A DNA stretch of 64,000 bases from Leucobacter sp. cx-328 (GTDB lineage: Bacteria > Actinomycetota > Actinomycetes > Actinomycetales > Microbacteriaceae), in the NCBI RefSeq assembly GCF_014530035.1, contig NZ_JACVMX010000009.1, forward strand, positions 1 to 64,000, given 5' to 3'. The position numbers and the translations under genes are program-made. The notes beneath the pieces are model-generated. The model was not told the DNA's origin. It searched no databases and was given only the letters and a program-made list of their open reading frames with translations. Shown here in pieces: positions 25,586 to 35,514 of the stretch (positions within the stretch are counted from its first letter, which is position 1; each line of letters begins with the position of its first letter).

Positions 25586-25682
25586 CGAAACGGTCCCCTT
25601 CTCTCGAGATCGATAGTTTCTGCACGCTGAAAGGGGTGCTTTCGAGAGAAAGGGGTGCTTTCGAGAGAAAGGGGTGCTTTCG
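25586..25682. repeat. 78-bp intergenic half-site array with one extra unit, copy B
   Basis: Left half-sites CGAAAC-N6-CTTC (25586-25601) and CGAGAT-N6-TTTC (25605-25620), 8-base centre, then three right half-sites GAAA-N6-CTTTCG at 25629-25644, 25648-25663 and 25667-25682. All are at 19-base period. The three right units are identical, so the 19-bp repeat GAAAGGGGTGCTTTCGAGA appears twice in full plus a partial third. Each right unit can itself fold as GAAAG-loop-CTTTC. Confidence 0.85.
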
Positions 25683-25834
25683 CGTGGTTGGGGAGGGGCG
25701 GCGACAGCGCCGGCCACCGCGCCACGCGGAGGGGCGGCGTGTCGACACGGCGGCGTGTGGCGCGACCGTGTCGCGTTCCCCGAACGCCTCCACTTAGCTC
25801 CACACGTGCGCCATTGTCGAACCCGCAAAGAACC

Positions 25835-25858
25835 AAAACCGCGAAATTCTGCGGTTTT
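25835..25858. terminator. Terminator-like hairpin in the mraZ upstream region
   Basis: AAAACCGC (25835-25842), eight-base loop, GCGGTTTT (25851-25858). The stem carries an A-run and T-run, so it could end transcripts of either direction before the dcw promoter. Confidence 0.45.
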
Positions 25859-25987
25859 CATGTCACGAGATCACTGCCGAGTTGTCATGTCACGCAGCAA
25901 ATTCGTGCGCCAGCACGCACTTAATTGCGCCTTGAAGCCGCACGAATTCAACCATGTTTCACTCATTTCAATTCTTATTCCCAAATG

Positions 25988-26027
25988 TTGGTGACTAGTG
26001 GAGTGAAGTGGAGTACTGTGGGGTCAA
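25988..26027 (+). promoter_or_regulatory. Candidate MraZ operator (10-bp direct repeats)
   Basis: Three direct repeats at exact 10-base period, GTGGAGTGAA, GTGGAGTACT and GTGGGGTCAA (25998-26027), preceded in register by TTGGTGACTA (25988-25997). MraZ is known to bind tandem TGGGN-type boxes at 10-bp period upstream of its own gene. The match in form and position, 28 bases before mraZ, is good. TACTGT at 26014-26019 could be an overlapped -10. Confidence 0.7.
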
Positions 26028-26055
26028 CGCAACGGTGAGGAAGGGAGAAGGGACT

Positions 26056-26487
26056 ATGTTCCTTGGTACTTTCACGCCGCGCTTAGATGAGAAAGGACGC
26101 CTCATTCTTCCGGCGAAATTCCGGGCTGAATTGGCTGACGGCCTCGTCATCACTCGCGGGCAGGAACACTGCCTGTACGTGTTTAGTGAGCGCGAATTTG
26201 CGGAGATGCACGACCGAATCCGGCAGGCGCCGGTGACGTCTAAGCAGGCCCGCGATTACCTGCGCGTGTTTCTGTCCGGAGCGCACCCTGACTCGCCTGA
26301 TAAGCAGCACCGGGTGACGATCCCACAAAGCCTTCGTGATTATGCGGGGCTCGACCGCGAACTTGCCGTTATCGGCGCTGGTTCACGTGCCGAAATTTGG
26401 GACGCCGAAGCATGGACGCGCTACCTGTCAGCACAGGAAAGCGCCTTCTCTGAGATCGAGGAAGAGGTTATTCCCGGAATGTTTTAG
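26056..26487 (+). CDS. mraZ: Transcriptional regulator MraZ
   Basis: 143-residue protein with two AbrB-like MraZ domains (about 1-50 and 75-125). The motif [13 protein letters not shown] is at 11-23 and the second copy [15 protein letters not shown] near 84-98. First gene of the dcw cluster; it usually regulates its own operon. ATG at 26056 has GAAGGGAGAAGGG upstream. A GTG 16 codons earlier lies within the operator repeats and is not credible. Confidence 0.96.
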   Translation: MFLGTFTPRLDEKGRLILPAKFRAELADGLVITRGQEHCLYVFSEREFAEMHDRIRQAPVTSKQARDYLRVFLSGAHPDSPDKQHRVTIPQSLRDYAGLDRELAVIGAGSRAEIWDAEAWTRYLSAQESAFSEIEEEVIPGMF

Positions 26488-26501
26488 CCGGGAGCTCAAT
26501 C

Positions 26502-27470
26502 ATGAACCACATCGAACAGGATCCGCGCGACCTTCATATCCCAGTCATGCTCGATCGGTGCATCGAGCTCTTGGCCCCCGCAATCGGCGCAGACGGCGCC
26601 GTCGTAGTGGATGCAACCCTCGGCATGGGTGGCCACAGCGAAGCGTTGCTGGAACGATTCCCGAACCTCATCGTCATCGGTCTTGACCGCGACACTCAGG
26701 CGCTTACGCTCGCTGGCCGTCGCTTGGAACGGTTCGGTGATCGCTCGATCCGCGTCCACGCCGTGTACAACGAGATCAGCGACGTTGTTCGCCGCCTTGG
26801 TTTCAAGCACATTGATGGCGCACTCTTCGACCTTGGCGTCTCCTCGCTGCAGCTCGACGCCGCAGAGCGTGGCTTCGCCTACGCGCAGGACGCGCCGCTC
26901 GACATGCGCATGGACCAGTCAACCGGCATGACGGCGGCAGACATTCTTGCGCAGGCCCCGGAAGGCCGCCTCCGCGAGATCTTTGAACGTTACGGCGAAG
27001 AGCCGCTCGCGGGTCGGTATGCTCGCGCAATCGTGGCGGCGCGCGAAGAGGAACCCATCGAGCGCAGCGGCCAGCTCGTCGACCTGCTCCAGGAGGCAAC
27101 TCCCGCCGCAGTTCGCAGCCAGCGCCACCCGGCAAAGCGCGTCTTCCAGGCGCTGCGCGTTGAGGTGAACGCAGAGCTTCGTGTGCTGGCAGAGGCGATT
27201 CCGTCGGCAATTGACTCACTGCGCGTGGGCGGCCGCCTCGTCTCGATGGCATACCAGTCGCTTGAAGACCGCATCGTCAAGCGCGAGCTCGCACAGCGTG
27301 CGAAGTCGACCACTCCGGCGGGATTGCCCGTGGAACTGCCCGAACACAGCCCGGAGGTCAAGCTCTTGACCCGTGGTGCTGAAAAGGCAAGTGAAGAAGA
27401 ACAGCAGCGAAATCCTCGTGCGATCCCCGCGCGTCTTCGTGCAGCTGAAAGACTGAGGGAGCGTTCATGA
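26502..27470 (+). CDS. rsmH: 16S rRNA m4C1402 methyltransferase RsmH
   Basis: 322-residue S-adenosylmethionine-dependent methyltransferase (MraW). N-terminal HIPVMLDRCIELL (about 12-24), SAM loop DATLGMGGHSEALL (38-51), FDLGVSSLQLD (109-119) and LRIEVN-like LRVEVNAELR (222-231) are all present. ATG at 26502 follows GGGAG. It overlaps the ftsL-like gene by 4 bases. Confidence 0.95.
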   Translation: MNHIEQDPRDLHIPVMLDRCIELLAPAIGADGAVVVDATLGMGGHSEALLERFPNLIVIGLDRDTQALTLAGRRLERFGDRSIRVHAVYNEISDVVRRLGFKHIDGALFDLGVSSLQLDAAERGFAYAQDAPLDMRMDQSTGMTAADILAQAPEGRLREIFERYGEEPLAGRYARAIVAAREEEPIERSGQLVDLLQEATPAAVRSQRHPAKRVFQALRVEVNAELRVLAEAIPSAIDSLRVGGRLVSMAYQSLEDRIVKRELAQRAKSTTPAGLPVELPEHSPEVKLLTRGAEKASEEEQQRNPRAIPARLRAAERLRERS

Positions 27471-28042
27471 GTGCACAGCCCGCACGCCTGTCGGTAGCTT
27501 CGGTTGCCTCACTTCCGCAGCGTAGGAGCGAGGAAGCCCAGCAGCACCTCCGCTCGGTCTCGGCCGCGCCACGAAAGAAGCCATCACGCGTCGTCCTCGT
27601 GTCGGCCGTGCTTGTCGGCGTCTTTCTTGGACTGCTCGGCATTCAGCTCGCCCTGAGCATCGTTATCTCGAGCGGCGCATACGAAGCCCGTGCGCTCAAG
27701 ACTGAGGAACGCGATCTCCTGCGCGTCGAGCGTGTGCTCTCGCAGAACATGGACAAGCTCTCCTCACCGCAGAACCTCGCAGCAAATGCTGCGCAGCTCG
27801 GCATGGTTGAGAACCTGCACCCTGCAACGCTTCGCTTGAGCGACGGCGCGATCCTCGGCTCGCTGGAAACAGCGACCTCTGAAGTACGTGCAAACAATGT
27901 GCCGAACGCAACGCTTTCGACGCTTACCCCCGTTGACGCCGCCGGTCTCTCTGCAGATCAGAAGCCTGCAAAGTCTCAGGCCGCAGTGACGTCAGCCCCA
28001 GTACGCTGGAAGGGCAAGCTTCCTGCGCCTGCAACTCACTAA
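27467..28042 (+). CDS. ftsL: FtsL-like division protein
   Basis: 191-residue bitopic membrane protein. A cytoplasmic N-terminus (1-41) is followed by one transmembrane helix (about 42-65, VLVSAVLVGVFLGLLGIQLAL), a short coiled-coil-like segment (about 75-100) and a poorly conserved Ala/Pro-rich tail. Sequence is weakly conserved, as usual for FtsL; the assignment rests on topology and on position between rsmH and ftsI. ATGA overlap with rsmH. Confidence 0.8.
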   Translation: MSAQPARLSVASVASLPQRRSEEAQQHLRSVSAAPRKKPSRVVLVSAVLVGVFLGLLGIQLALSIVISSGAYEARALKTEERDLLRVERVLSQNMDKLSSPQNLAANAAQLGMVENLHPATLRLSDGAILGSLETATSEVRANNVPNATLSTLTPVDAAGLSADQKPAKSQAAVTSAPVRWKGKLPAPATH

Positions 28043-28087
28043 TGTGTGTCAACACACGCTGGTAACCCGCTTCAGGAGGGGAAGAGT

Positions 28088-29884
28088 ATGAGTCGTACCT
28101 TTCGAGGTGTTCCTGCTCGGAGCGCGTCCGTGCTTGTCGTCATCGTGTTCATGGCCTTGCTGTTTGCGATCCAGCTCATCAACCTGCAGGTGGTATCAGC
28201 CGCTGCGATGAACGAGGAATCGGCTTCGAAGCGTGCGGTTCCCGATGTGATCAAGAGCGTGCGCGGCGACATTGTCGACCGCAATGGCGAAGTGCTTGCC
28301 ACAACCGATGAACGTTACGACGTGCAGCTTTCCCCCAAGAACACGAAGGTGAATGGCGGGACCTTCTACCGCAAGGTAGAGGGCGGCGGCATTGGTACTG
28401 TGGAGGTCACCTCGGCGCAAGCGTTCGAGGAGATTGGGGCGATCACTGGTCAGTCGGGTGCTGAAATCCAGAAGATTGTCGACGATGCACTTGAGGAAGA
28501 CCCGAAGTCAGACTTTGCCTATGTCAAGCGGGGTATCGACCTCTCGCAGCTCCAGCAGCTGAAGGCGCTCGACGTTGATTGGCTGACCTTCGCTTCGCAC
28601 CACAAGCGGGTGTACCCGAACGGCGCAGTAGGCGGAAACCTCGTGGGCTTCTCTGGCGCCGATGAGGAAGCGCAGGCCGGTATTGAGCTTTCGCAGGACG
28701 AGTGCCTTGCCGGTGTTGACGGCGAGGAGCACTACGAGCGCAGCATGGACGGAGTCCCGCTGCCCGGCAGCGTCGTCACGACGCGCGAAGTGCAGAACGG
28801 TGGCACGGTCGAGCTCACGATTGACCGAGATCTGCAGTGGCAGGCGCAACAGATCATTAACACGCAGACCGAGAGCGTCGGTGCCGAGTGGGGCTATCTG
28901 ACGATCATGGATGCGAAGACGGGCGAGCTTCTCGCGGTTGCAGAAGATGGCTCAGTCGATCCCAATGACGTTGACGCTTCAGAACCTGACAAGCGTGACG
29001 CACGCTCATTCATTCGTCCGTACGAGCCTGGTTCGACGTTCAAAGCGGTGACGGCCGCGGCGCTCGTTGATTCAGGCACGGCGACGCCGACTTCCCAGCA
29101 CCTCACCCCGATGCGCTGGGTGCCAGAAGAGGGTGTGACGTTTGGCGACTCGACGATTCACGACGAGATGCCCTGGACGCTGACCGGAATTTTGACCGAG
29201 TCATCAAACGTCGGTACCGCGTACTTCGGCACGCAGATGTCGAATGAGGAGCGCTTCGAGTACTACCAAAAGTTCGGGTTTGGTATTTCGACGGAATCCG
29301 GTATGCCGATGGAAGATTCGGGCTTGCTGTACGAGCCAGCTGAGTGGGATCGCCAGAGCGTCTACAACATCACCTTCGGTCAGGCGATTTCGAGCACGAT
29401 CATTCAGACCGCGGGTGCATACCAGGCACTTGCGAACAATGGTGTGCGGATCCCGCCGACGCTCGTCAAGAGCTGCACGTCTGGCGACGGCACGGTGACC
29501 ACGTATGATCACGGCAAGCCGGTACGCGCCGTGTCCGAAGAATCTGCGGACACCGTGTTGCGGATGTTAGAAACCGTGGTGACACACGGTTGGTACAGCG
29601 ACCTCGCGGTGATTCCTGGCTATCGAATCGCCGGAAAGACGGGTACGGCAGAGCAGTCTGACGGCGAGGGCGGCTACCGCCCCGACTACGTGAATTCGTT
29701 TGCGGGTATCTTCCCTGCTGACGATCCGCAGTATGTAGCGGTAGCATCTATTGCGTTCCCATCGTCGGGCGACGGCGGTACAGCGGCCATTGCTGCGTTC
29801 ACTGAAAGTGCGGAGGCAACGATCCGCGCATTCCATGTACCGCCCTCGACAGGATCTCTCGATCCGTACCCCATTGAGTACTAG
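28088..29884 (+). CDS. ftsI: Septal penicillin-binding protein FtsI (PBP3)
   Basis: 598-residue class B PBP, the septal peptidoglycan transpeptidase. One N-terminal transmembrane helix (about 12-33), a dimerisation/pedestal domain, then the transpeptidase domain with SxxK in PGSTFKAV (near 315-322), SxN in SSN (near 372-374) and KTG in AGKTGTAEQ (near 515-523). ATG at 28088 has AGGAGG at 28074-28079. GTG at 28046 would add 14 unconserved residues. Confidence 0.95.
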   Translation: MSRTFRGVPARSASVLVVIVFMALLFAIQLINLQVVSAAAMNEESASKRAVPDVIKSVRGDIVDRNGEVLATTDERYDVQLSPKNTKVNGGTFYRKVEGGGIGTVEVTSAQAFEEIGAITGQSGAEIQKIVDDALEEDPKSDFAYVKRGIDLSQLQQLKALDVDWLTFASHHKRVYPNGAVGGNLVGFSGADEEAQAGIELSQDECLAGVDGEEHYERSMDGVPLPGSVVTTREVQNGGTVELTIDRDLQWQAQQIINTQTESVGAEWGYLTIMDAKTGELLAVAEDGSVDPNDVDASEPDKRDARSFIRPYEPGSTFKAVTAAALVDSGTATPTSQHLTPMRWVPEEGVTFGDSTIHDEMPWTLTGILTESSNVGTAYFGTQMSNEERFEYYQKFGFGISTESGMPMEDSGLLYEPAEWDRQSVYNITFGQAISSTIIQTAGAYQALANNGVRIPPTLVKSCTSGDGTVTTYDHGKPVRAVSEESADTVLRMLETVVTHGWYSDLAVIPGYRIAGKTGTAEQSDGEGGYRPDYVNSFAGIFPADDPQYVAVASIAFPSSGDGGTAAIAAFTESAEATIRAFHVPPSTGSLDPYPIEY

Positions 29885-29916
29885 ACCCGCGCTTCGCGCA
29901 CCAGGAGATATTGATA

Positions 29917-31512
29917 GTGACCAGCGGACCCGCGGCAGCAGGCAATCAGACGAACGGCACGACGATCCGCCCCACGCGACAGCGTGAGACAGATCTGAAG
30001 CAGCTCGCCTCGCAATTTGAGCTTGCTATCAGTGGTGTTGAACCTACCGCCGATGCGGGGGTAGTGACCGGTATCACGCTGGACTCACGTGATGTCCGCC
30101 CCGGTGACCTGTACGCTGCGCTGCCTGGCGCGAAGCGTCACGGCGCAGAGTTCGCGGCGCAGGTGGCTGAGGCTGGCGCCGCGGCGATCCTCACCGACGC
30201 GGCAGGCCTCGCGCTCATCCAGGCAGCTGGCGTCACGCTGCCCGTGCTGGTGAGCGAAGAGAACCCGCGCGAAGTTATGGGCGATGTTTCGGCCGTGGTC
30301 TACGGCACTGCCGAGCTCAACAGCAAGTTCTTCGGTGTGACCGGCACTAACGGTAAGACAAGTGTGGTCTACCTCATCGCAGAACTACTGCGTGCGGCTG
30401 GCTATACGCCCGGCCTGAGCTCGACCGCTGAACGTCGCGCGGGCGACACCGTCATGCCCTCGGGCCTGACGAGCCCAGAGACCCCTGAACTGCACGGCCT
30501 GCTGGCTCGCATGCAGGAGGTAGGTGTCAACGCGGTAGCACTCGAGGTCTCAGCGCACGCCGTCTCACGACGCCGCATCGACGGTGTCCACTTCGACGTC
30601 GTCGCCTTCAACAACTTCTCGCAGGACCACCTCGACGACTACGGCGACATGGAGAGCTACTTCGCTGCGAAGCTCGCGCTCTTCTCGCCGAAGCACGCCG
30701 CGCACGGTGTGGTTGTCGTCGATTCCCCCTACGGTCAGCGCATCGCTCGCGAGTCGCAGATTCCTGTGACGACCCTCGCGACCGAGTTCGGCCAGACCGC
30801 TGATTGGCACCTGGCCATCACCTCGCAGACACTCGACGGTGTCGCGTTCGTGCTGCAGGGTCCCGAGGGCGCATACTTCCGCGGCCGCGTTCCGATGTTT
30901 GGCCGCTTCATGGCTGAAAACGCCGCGCTTGCGCTCATCATGTTGCACGAGGCAGGTATCTCCCTCGCAGATGTCGAGAACGGACTCGATAGCGGCCTGA
31001 TTCCCGTGTATATTCCGGGCCGTCTCGAAGCGCTGAATCCCGAGCTACCAGCTGCACAGGGCCCGCGCTTCTACGTCGACTACGGACACACACCCGGCGC
31101 GTTCGAAGCAATGCTCGATGCCCTCGGTGATGTCGCACCCAGACGGATCATCTTTATGTTTGGTGCTGATGGCGACCGCGACACGACCAAGCGCGAAGAG
31201 ATGGGGCGGATCGCCGCAGCCGGCTCCGATGAACTCGTGATTTGCGACTACAACCCGCGCACCGAAGACCCTGCCGCGATCCGCGCCCAGCTCATTGCTG
31301 GCGCGAAGGAGGGCAAGCGTGCAAACGTGCACGAAGTTGCCGATCCGCGTGCTGCGATTGACACGGCCATTTCGCTTGCGGGGCCGGGTGACGTTATTCT
31401 GTATGCCGGTCCCGGACACGAGGATTATCAAGAAGTTGCCGGACGGCGTGTGCCGTTCTCGGCGCGTGATGAGGTACGCGGTGCACTCCGCGAGGCAGGA
31501 TTGCTTGCGTGA
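29917..31512 (+). CDS. murE: UDP-MurNAc-tripeptide synthetase
   Basis: 531-residue Mur ligase adding the third-position diamino acid to UDP-MurNAc-L-Ala-D-Glu. ATP loop TGTNGKTS near 142-149 and FGADGDRDTTKREEMG near 415-430. The residues that decide substrate in the family (DNPR for meso-diaminopimelate) read YNPR here, at about 445-448. The diamino acid used is therefore uncertain; Microbacteriaceae often have lysine, ornithine or diaminobutyrate. GTG at 29917 has AGGAG at 29903-29907; TTG at 29911 is the alternative. Overlaps murF by 4 bases. Confidence 0.93.
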   Translation: MTSGPAAAGNQTNGTTIRPTRQRETDLKQLASQFELAISGVEPTADAGVVTGITLDSRDVRPGDLYAALPGAKRHGAEFAAQVAEAGAAAILTDAAGLALIQAAGVTLPVLVSEENPREVMGDVSAVVYGTAELNSKFFGVTGTNGKTSVVYLIAELLRAAGYTPGLSSTAERRAGDTVMPSGLTSPETPELHGLLARMQEVGVNAVALEVSAHAVSRRRIDGVHFDVVAFNNFSQDHLDDYGDMESYFAAKLALFSPKHAAHGVVVVDSPYGQRIARESQIPVTTLATEFGQTADWHLAITSQTLDGVAFVLQGPEGAYFRGRVPMFGRFMAENAALALIMLHEAGISLADVENGLDSGLIPVYIPGRLEALNPELPAAQGPRFYVDYGHTPGAFEAMLDALGDVAPRRIIFMFGADGDRDTTKREEMGRIAAAGSDELVICDYNPRTEDPAAIRAQLIAGAKEGKRANVHEVADPRAAIDTAISLAGPGDVILYAGPGHEDYQEVAGRRVPFSARDEVRGALREAGLLA

Positions 31513-32918
31513 TTGACCTGACGCTCACCGAAATTGCTGAGGCCGTCGACGGCCGACTGGTGCTTGGTGCCAGCGGAGCCGACGCGGCCACGGTGGTGAC
31601 CGGAATTTCCCAGACAGACTCTCGCGAGGTTGGCCCCGGCCAGATCTTCTTCGCCCGTCGTGGCGAAGAGACTGACGGTCACCGCTTCGTTGGCTCAGCG
31701 ATTGATCTGGGGGCTGCGCTCCTCGTCGTCGAACGCGAGATTGACGATCGCGTGCCGCAGATCGTCGTCGCAGACAGCACCGACGCTCTCGGTGCGCTTG
31801 CGACCGAGGTCATCCGCCGGGTTCGCGCGGCTGGTGCGCTCACGATCGTGGGCATTACCGGCTCGAACGGCAAGACCACTACAAAGAACCTTGTCGCAGC
31901 GATGGCTGAAAAGCTTGGCACCTCAGTGGCTTCCGAGAAGTCGTTTAACAACGAGGTTGGTGGCCCGCTCACCATGCTGCGGGTCGAGGCAGACACGCAG
32001 ACGCTCGTCGCCGAGATGGGCGCCAGCGGCATTGGTGAGATCCGCCGTCTGACCACTATGGCCCCGCCCCACATTGGTGTCGTGCTCTCGGTCGGCCTGG
32101 CTCACGCAGGCGAGTTTGGCGGCATCGAGGGAACCTTCATCGCGAAGAGTGAAATGGTCGAAGACCTTCCCGAGACGGCAACGGCCGTGCTCAACCGTGA
32201 TGATCCCCGTGTCGTGCTCATGGCAGACAAGACTGCAGCGCAGGTTCGCTGGTTTGGCTTGCATCCCGAGGCTCACGTTCGCGCGACCGATATTGAGTCG
32301 TCGGCAGCTGGCACCACGTTCACTATCCACGCTGACGGCGAATCGGCCGCTGTGACGTTCCGCGTCCTCGGTGAACATCACGTCATGAATGCACTTGCCG
32401 CGACCACGATCGGTCTGCAGCTCGGCCTCTCGCTCGAGAGCATCGTCGAGGTCCTCGAAGCGGCAACGCTCGCGGCACCCGGCCGTATGCAGGTACTCGG
32501 TGGTCGCGATGGCATCACGATCATCAATGACGCGTACAACGCGAGCCCTGACTCGATGAGTGCCGCGATCCGCACGCTCGCGCAGATTCGCAAGCCGGAG
32601 GGGCGTTCGGTCGCCGTGCTCGGCGCGATGAGTGAGCTCGGTGAATTCAGCATCCAGGAGCACCTGCGGATCGGTCTGCAGGCAGTGCGCCTCGGAATTT
32701 CAGAACTTGTTGCAGTGGGCAAGGAAGCTCGTAACCTGCACATCAGTGCCATCAATGAGGGTTCCTGGGATGGTGAGAGCGTGTACTTCGAGACGAAGGA
32801 CGAAGCGTTCGACTATCTTGCCAAAACGCTCCGTCCGAACGACACCGTCCTGGTGAAGTCATCGAACGCGGCCGGGCTCCAGGCTCTCGGCGACAAGCTT
32901 GGGGAGGCTTACGCATGA
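31509..32918 (+). CDS. murF: UDP-MurNAc-pentapeptide synthetase
   Basis: 469-residue Mur ligase attaching D-Ala-D-Ala. ATP loop [13 protein letters not shown] near 115-127, [13 protein letters not shown] near 146-158 and [13 protein letters not shown] near 338-350. GTG start overlapping the murE stop (GTGA), so translation is coupled. Overlaps mraY by 4 bases. Confidence 0.95.
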   Translation: MIDLTLTEIAEAVDGRLVLGASGADAATVVTGISQTDSREVGPGQIFFARRGEETDGHRFVGSAIDLGAALLVVEREIDDRVPQIVVADSTDALGALATEVIRRVRAAGALTIVGITGSNGKTTTKNLVAAMAEKLGTSVASEKSFNNEVGGPLTMLRVEADTQTLVAEMGASGIGEIRRLTTMAPPHIGVVLSVGLAHAGEFGGIEGTFIAKSEMVEDLPETATAVLNRDDPRVVLMADKTAAQVRWFGLHPEAHVRATDIESSAAGTTFTIHADGESAAVTFRVLGEHHVMNALAATTIGLQLGLSLESIVEVLEAATLAAPGRMQVLGGRDGITIINDAYNASPDSMSAAIRTLAQIRKPEGRSVAVLGAMSELGEFSIQEHLRIGLQAVRLGISELVAVGKEARNLHISAINEGSWDGESVYFETKDEAFDYLAKTLRPNDTVLVKSSNAAGLQALGDKLGEAYA

Positions 32919-34000
32919 TCGCGCTGCTTATTGCGGGCGGTTTTTCACTGCTGTACACGCTCGTTCTTACGCCACTGTTTGTGCGTGGGTTTAAGAAGCT
33001 GCACTGGGGGCAGTTCATCCGTGAGGATGGGCCCGAGTCGCACTTCGCGAAGCGTGGTACGCCCACCATGGGCGGTCTAATTTTCATTTCCGGTGCCGTG
33101 ATTGCCTACTTTGTTGGCAAGCTCGTCATGGGGGAGACGCCTTCAGCTTCCGCGCTGCTCGTGCTCCTCATGGCAGTGGGCGCCGGTGCTGTCGGCTTCA
33201 TTGATGACTTCATGAAGACACGCAAGCAGCAGTCGCTCGGTCTTGGCGGCTGGGCGAAGATTGCAGGCCAGGTGCTCGTCGCCGTCGCCTTCGCTGCGCT
33301 CGCGCTGAACTTCCCGAACGAGCAAGGATTGACGCCAGCGTCGACGCACATCTCGTTCTTCCGTGATCTGCCCTTCGACTTCATGTCGCTCGGCACCGTC
33401 ATCGGTATCAGCCTCTTCGTGCTGTGGGTCATCGTCATCGTGGTGTCGACCTCGAACTCGGTCAACGTGACCGACGGCCTTGACGGCCTCGCTGGCGGCG
33501 CATCAATCATGGTCTTTGGCGCGTATCTCGTTATCGGCTTCTGGCAGGCATCGCAGGCGTGTGTTGACACCGCGAATGAGGCCGGTTGCTATTTGGTCCG
33601 CGACCCCATGGACCTCGCAGTTGTTGCCGCGGCGTTCATCGGCGGCCTCGCTGGCTTCCTGTGGTGGAACACCAGTCCCGCGCACGTGTACATGGGCGAC
33701 ACTGGCTCGCTCGGTCTTGGCGGCGCAATCGCTGCCTTCGCGATTCTCTCGCGCACCGAGCTTCTGCTCGTGTTGCTCGGTGGTCTCTTCATCATCGAGT
33801 CGGGCTCGGTTATTATTCAGCGCGTCTACTTCAAGGCGACCAAGGGTAAGCGCATCTTCCGCATGAGCCCGATCCACCACCACTTCGAGCTGAAGGGGTG
33901 GCAGGAGGTCACCGTCGTGGTCCGCTTCTGGATCATCGCCGCGCTCTTCGTCATCGCCGGCATCGGCGGCTTCTACGCAGAATGGCTGTTGAACCAGTGA
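32915..34000 (+). CDS. mraY: Phospho-MurNAc-pentapeptide translocase
   Basis: 361-residue polytopic membrane enzyme that forms lipid I on undecaprenyl phosphate. Conserved cytosolic loops carry GTPTMGGL near 48-55, GFIDDFMK near 93-100 (Asp pair), [15 protein letters not shown] near 182-196 and [12 protein letters not shown] near 319-330. About ten transmembrane helices. It overlaps both neighbours by 4 bases. Confidence 0.96.
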   Translation: MIALLIAGGFSLLYTLVLTPLFVRGFKKLHWGQFIREDGPESHFAKRGTPTMGGLIFISGAVIAYFVGKLVMGETPSASALLVLLMAVGAGAVGFIDDFMKTRKQQSLGLGGWAKIAGQVLVAVAFAALALNFPNEQGLTPASTHISFFRDLPFDFMSLGTVIGISLFVLWVIVIVVSTSNSVNVTDGLDGLAGGASIMVFGAYLVIGFWQASQACVDTANEAGCYLVRDPMDLAVVAAAFIGGLAGFLWWNTSPAHVYMGDTGSLGLGGAIAAFAILSRTELLLVLLGGLFIIESGSVIIQRVYFKATKGKRIFRMSPIHHHFELKGWQEVTVVVRFWIIAALFVIAGIGGFYAEWLLNQ

Positions 34001-35514
34001 CCGAACGTAACATGGCAGAGATTTCTGAGCGCGTACAGGCGCTCACGAGCTGGCACCACGACTGGACCGGCCTGCGTGTCGCTGTGCTCGGCCTCGGCGT
34101 GACCGGCTTCTCGGTTGCTGACACGCTCGTCGAGCTTGGCAGCCGTGTGCGTGTGATCTACGGCGCACCCGACAACGACCGTGAGCGCCTGCTCGACGTC
34201 ATTGGTTCGGAGCGTTATCTCGCGGCAGATACCGACGAACAGCTCGTCGACCTGCGTGCCTTCGAGCCCGACCTCGTCATCGTTTCGCCAGGCTACGCAC
34301 CCAACCACCCACTCACCAGTTGGGCGACGGAACAGGGCATCACTGTCTGGGGCGATATCGAGCTGGGCTGGCGCTTGCGCGATAAGACCGGTCGCATCGC
34401 CGACTGGATCTGCGTCACCGGCACCAATGGCAAGACGACGACGACGCGCCTCACCGCGCACATGCTCGTCGAGGGTGGCCTGCGCGCGACCCCCGCTGGC
34501 AATATCGGTGTACCCATTCTTGACGCGCTCCGTGACCCGCAGGGGTACGACGCGATCGTCGTTGAGCTGTCGAGTTTCCAGCTCGAGCGCATGGGCACGA
34601 TCTCGCCCTACGCGAGTGTCTGCCTGAATTTCGCGGCGGATCACCTGGACTGGCACGGTAGTACCGAGGCCTACTGGGCGGCGAAGGCAAAGGTCTACGA
34701 GAACACGCAGATTGCCTGCGTCTTTAACCGCGCTGACGATGAGACCATTCGCATGGTGGAAGGCGCCGACGTCGTTGAGGGTGCTCGCGCTATCTCGTTC
34801 GGCCTCGACAGCCCGCCCCCGAGCGGATTTGGCGTCGTTGAGGGGCTGCTGGTCGACCGCGGCTTCCACGCTGAGCGTCACGGCCAGGCGTTCGAGCTTG
34901 TGACCGTTGAGGAGCTTGCCGAGCGCGGCCTCAACGCACCGCACCTCGTCCAGGACATCCTCGCAGCAAGCGCACTCGCGCGTTCGCGTGGCGTCGAGCC
35001 AGCCGACATTGCTCGCGCGGTACTGAGCTTCGTACCCGATCCGCACCGCCTGCAGCAGCTTGGCGAGACCACGCGCCGCCCAGGCGTGCGCTGGATCGAC
35101 GATTCGAAGGCAACGAACGCACACGCGGCCGACGCGGCTCTGCGCGGTATGCATGATGTCGTCTGGATTGTCGGCGGATCGCTGAAGGGCGTCGACATCG
35201 CAGACCTCGTTGAGCAGCATGCTGCCCGTCTGCGTGGCGCGGTCGTCATTGGCGTAGATCGTGAGCCCGTGCTCCGCGCGTTTGTCGAACATGCTCCCAA
35301 AGTGCCCCTCGTCGAGATCGATGAGGCTGACGGTACCGCTACGATGCACGCGGCTGCGGCCGCTGCTGGCGAGATTGCGCAGATGGGTGACACCGTCTTG
35401 CTCGCGCCCGCTGCTGCATCGTGGGATCAGTTCCGTGACTACACTGAGCGCGGCCGTGCGTTCCAAGCTGGCATGATTGCCTGGGACGGCCAGGGTGGCG
35501 CCGGGGGCGAGTAG
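33997..35514 (+). CDS. murD: UDP-MurNAc-L-alanine:D-glutamate ligase
   Basis: 505-residue Mur ligase; adds D-Glu. N-terminal nucleotide-binding fold [14 protein letters not shown] near 27-40, ATP loop [14 protein letters not shown] near 139-152 and [15 protein letters not shown] near 368-382. GTG at 33997 overlaps the mraY TGA; ATG at 34012 is a possible shorter start. Longer frames upstream run inside mraY and are not conserved. Confidence 0.93.
   Translation: MTERNMAEISERVQALTSWHHDWTGLRVAVLGLGVTGFSVADTLVELGSRVRVIYGAPDNDRERLLDVIGSERYLAADTDEQLVDLRAFEPDLVIVSPGYAPNHPLTSWATEQGITVWGDIELGWRLRDKTGRIADWICVTGTNGKTTTTRLTAHMLVEGGLRATPAGNIGVPILDALRDPQGYDAIVVELSSFQLERMGTISPYASVCLNFAADHLDWHGSTEAYWAAKAKVYENTQIACVFNRADDETIRMVEGADVVEGARAISFGLDSPPPSGFGVVEGLLVDRGFHAERHGQAFELVTVEELAERGLNAPHLVQDILAASALARSRGVEPADIARAVLSFVPDPHRLQQLGETTRRPGVRWIDDSKATNAHAADAALRGMHDVVWIVGGSLKGVDIADLVEQHAARLRGAVVIGVDREPVLRAFVEHAPKVPLVEIDEADGTATMHAAAAAAGEIAQMGDTVLLAPAAASWDQFRDYTERGRAFQAGMIAWDGQGGAGGE

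Larger units (their letters stand above)
25408..26055. other. Long intergenic region before mraZ
   Basis: This 648-base gap contains the DUF3040 gene terminator (25424-25459), repeat array copy B (25586-25682), a G/C-rich stretch (25690-25800), a terminator-like hairpin at 25835-25858, the direct repeat CATGTCACG at 25859-25867 and 25886-25894, an AT-richer stretch from about 25920, and the MraZ operator before 26028. Long open frames on both strands cross it, but none shows conserved sequence, and they run through terminators and repeats. Confidence 0.7.

Noticed and set aside
25629-25682. CRISPR-like direct repeats
   Set aside because: The 19-bp units are contiguous with no unique spacers and no cas genes are nearby; they fit the half-site array instead.
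25000-25836. A 278-codon open frame on the - strand upstream of mraZ
   Set aside because: It crosses the DUF3040 gene, its strong terminator and the 19-bp repeats; the protein is Arg/Pro-rich without motifs, typical of a chance frame in GC-rich DNA.
35477-35494. TTG at 35477 as the ftsW start
   Set aside because: Open but with weak ribosome-binding support; GTG at 35495 has a better upstream purine run. This remains uncertain.
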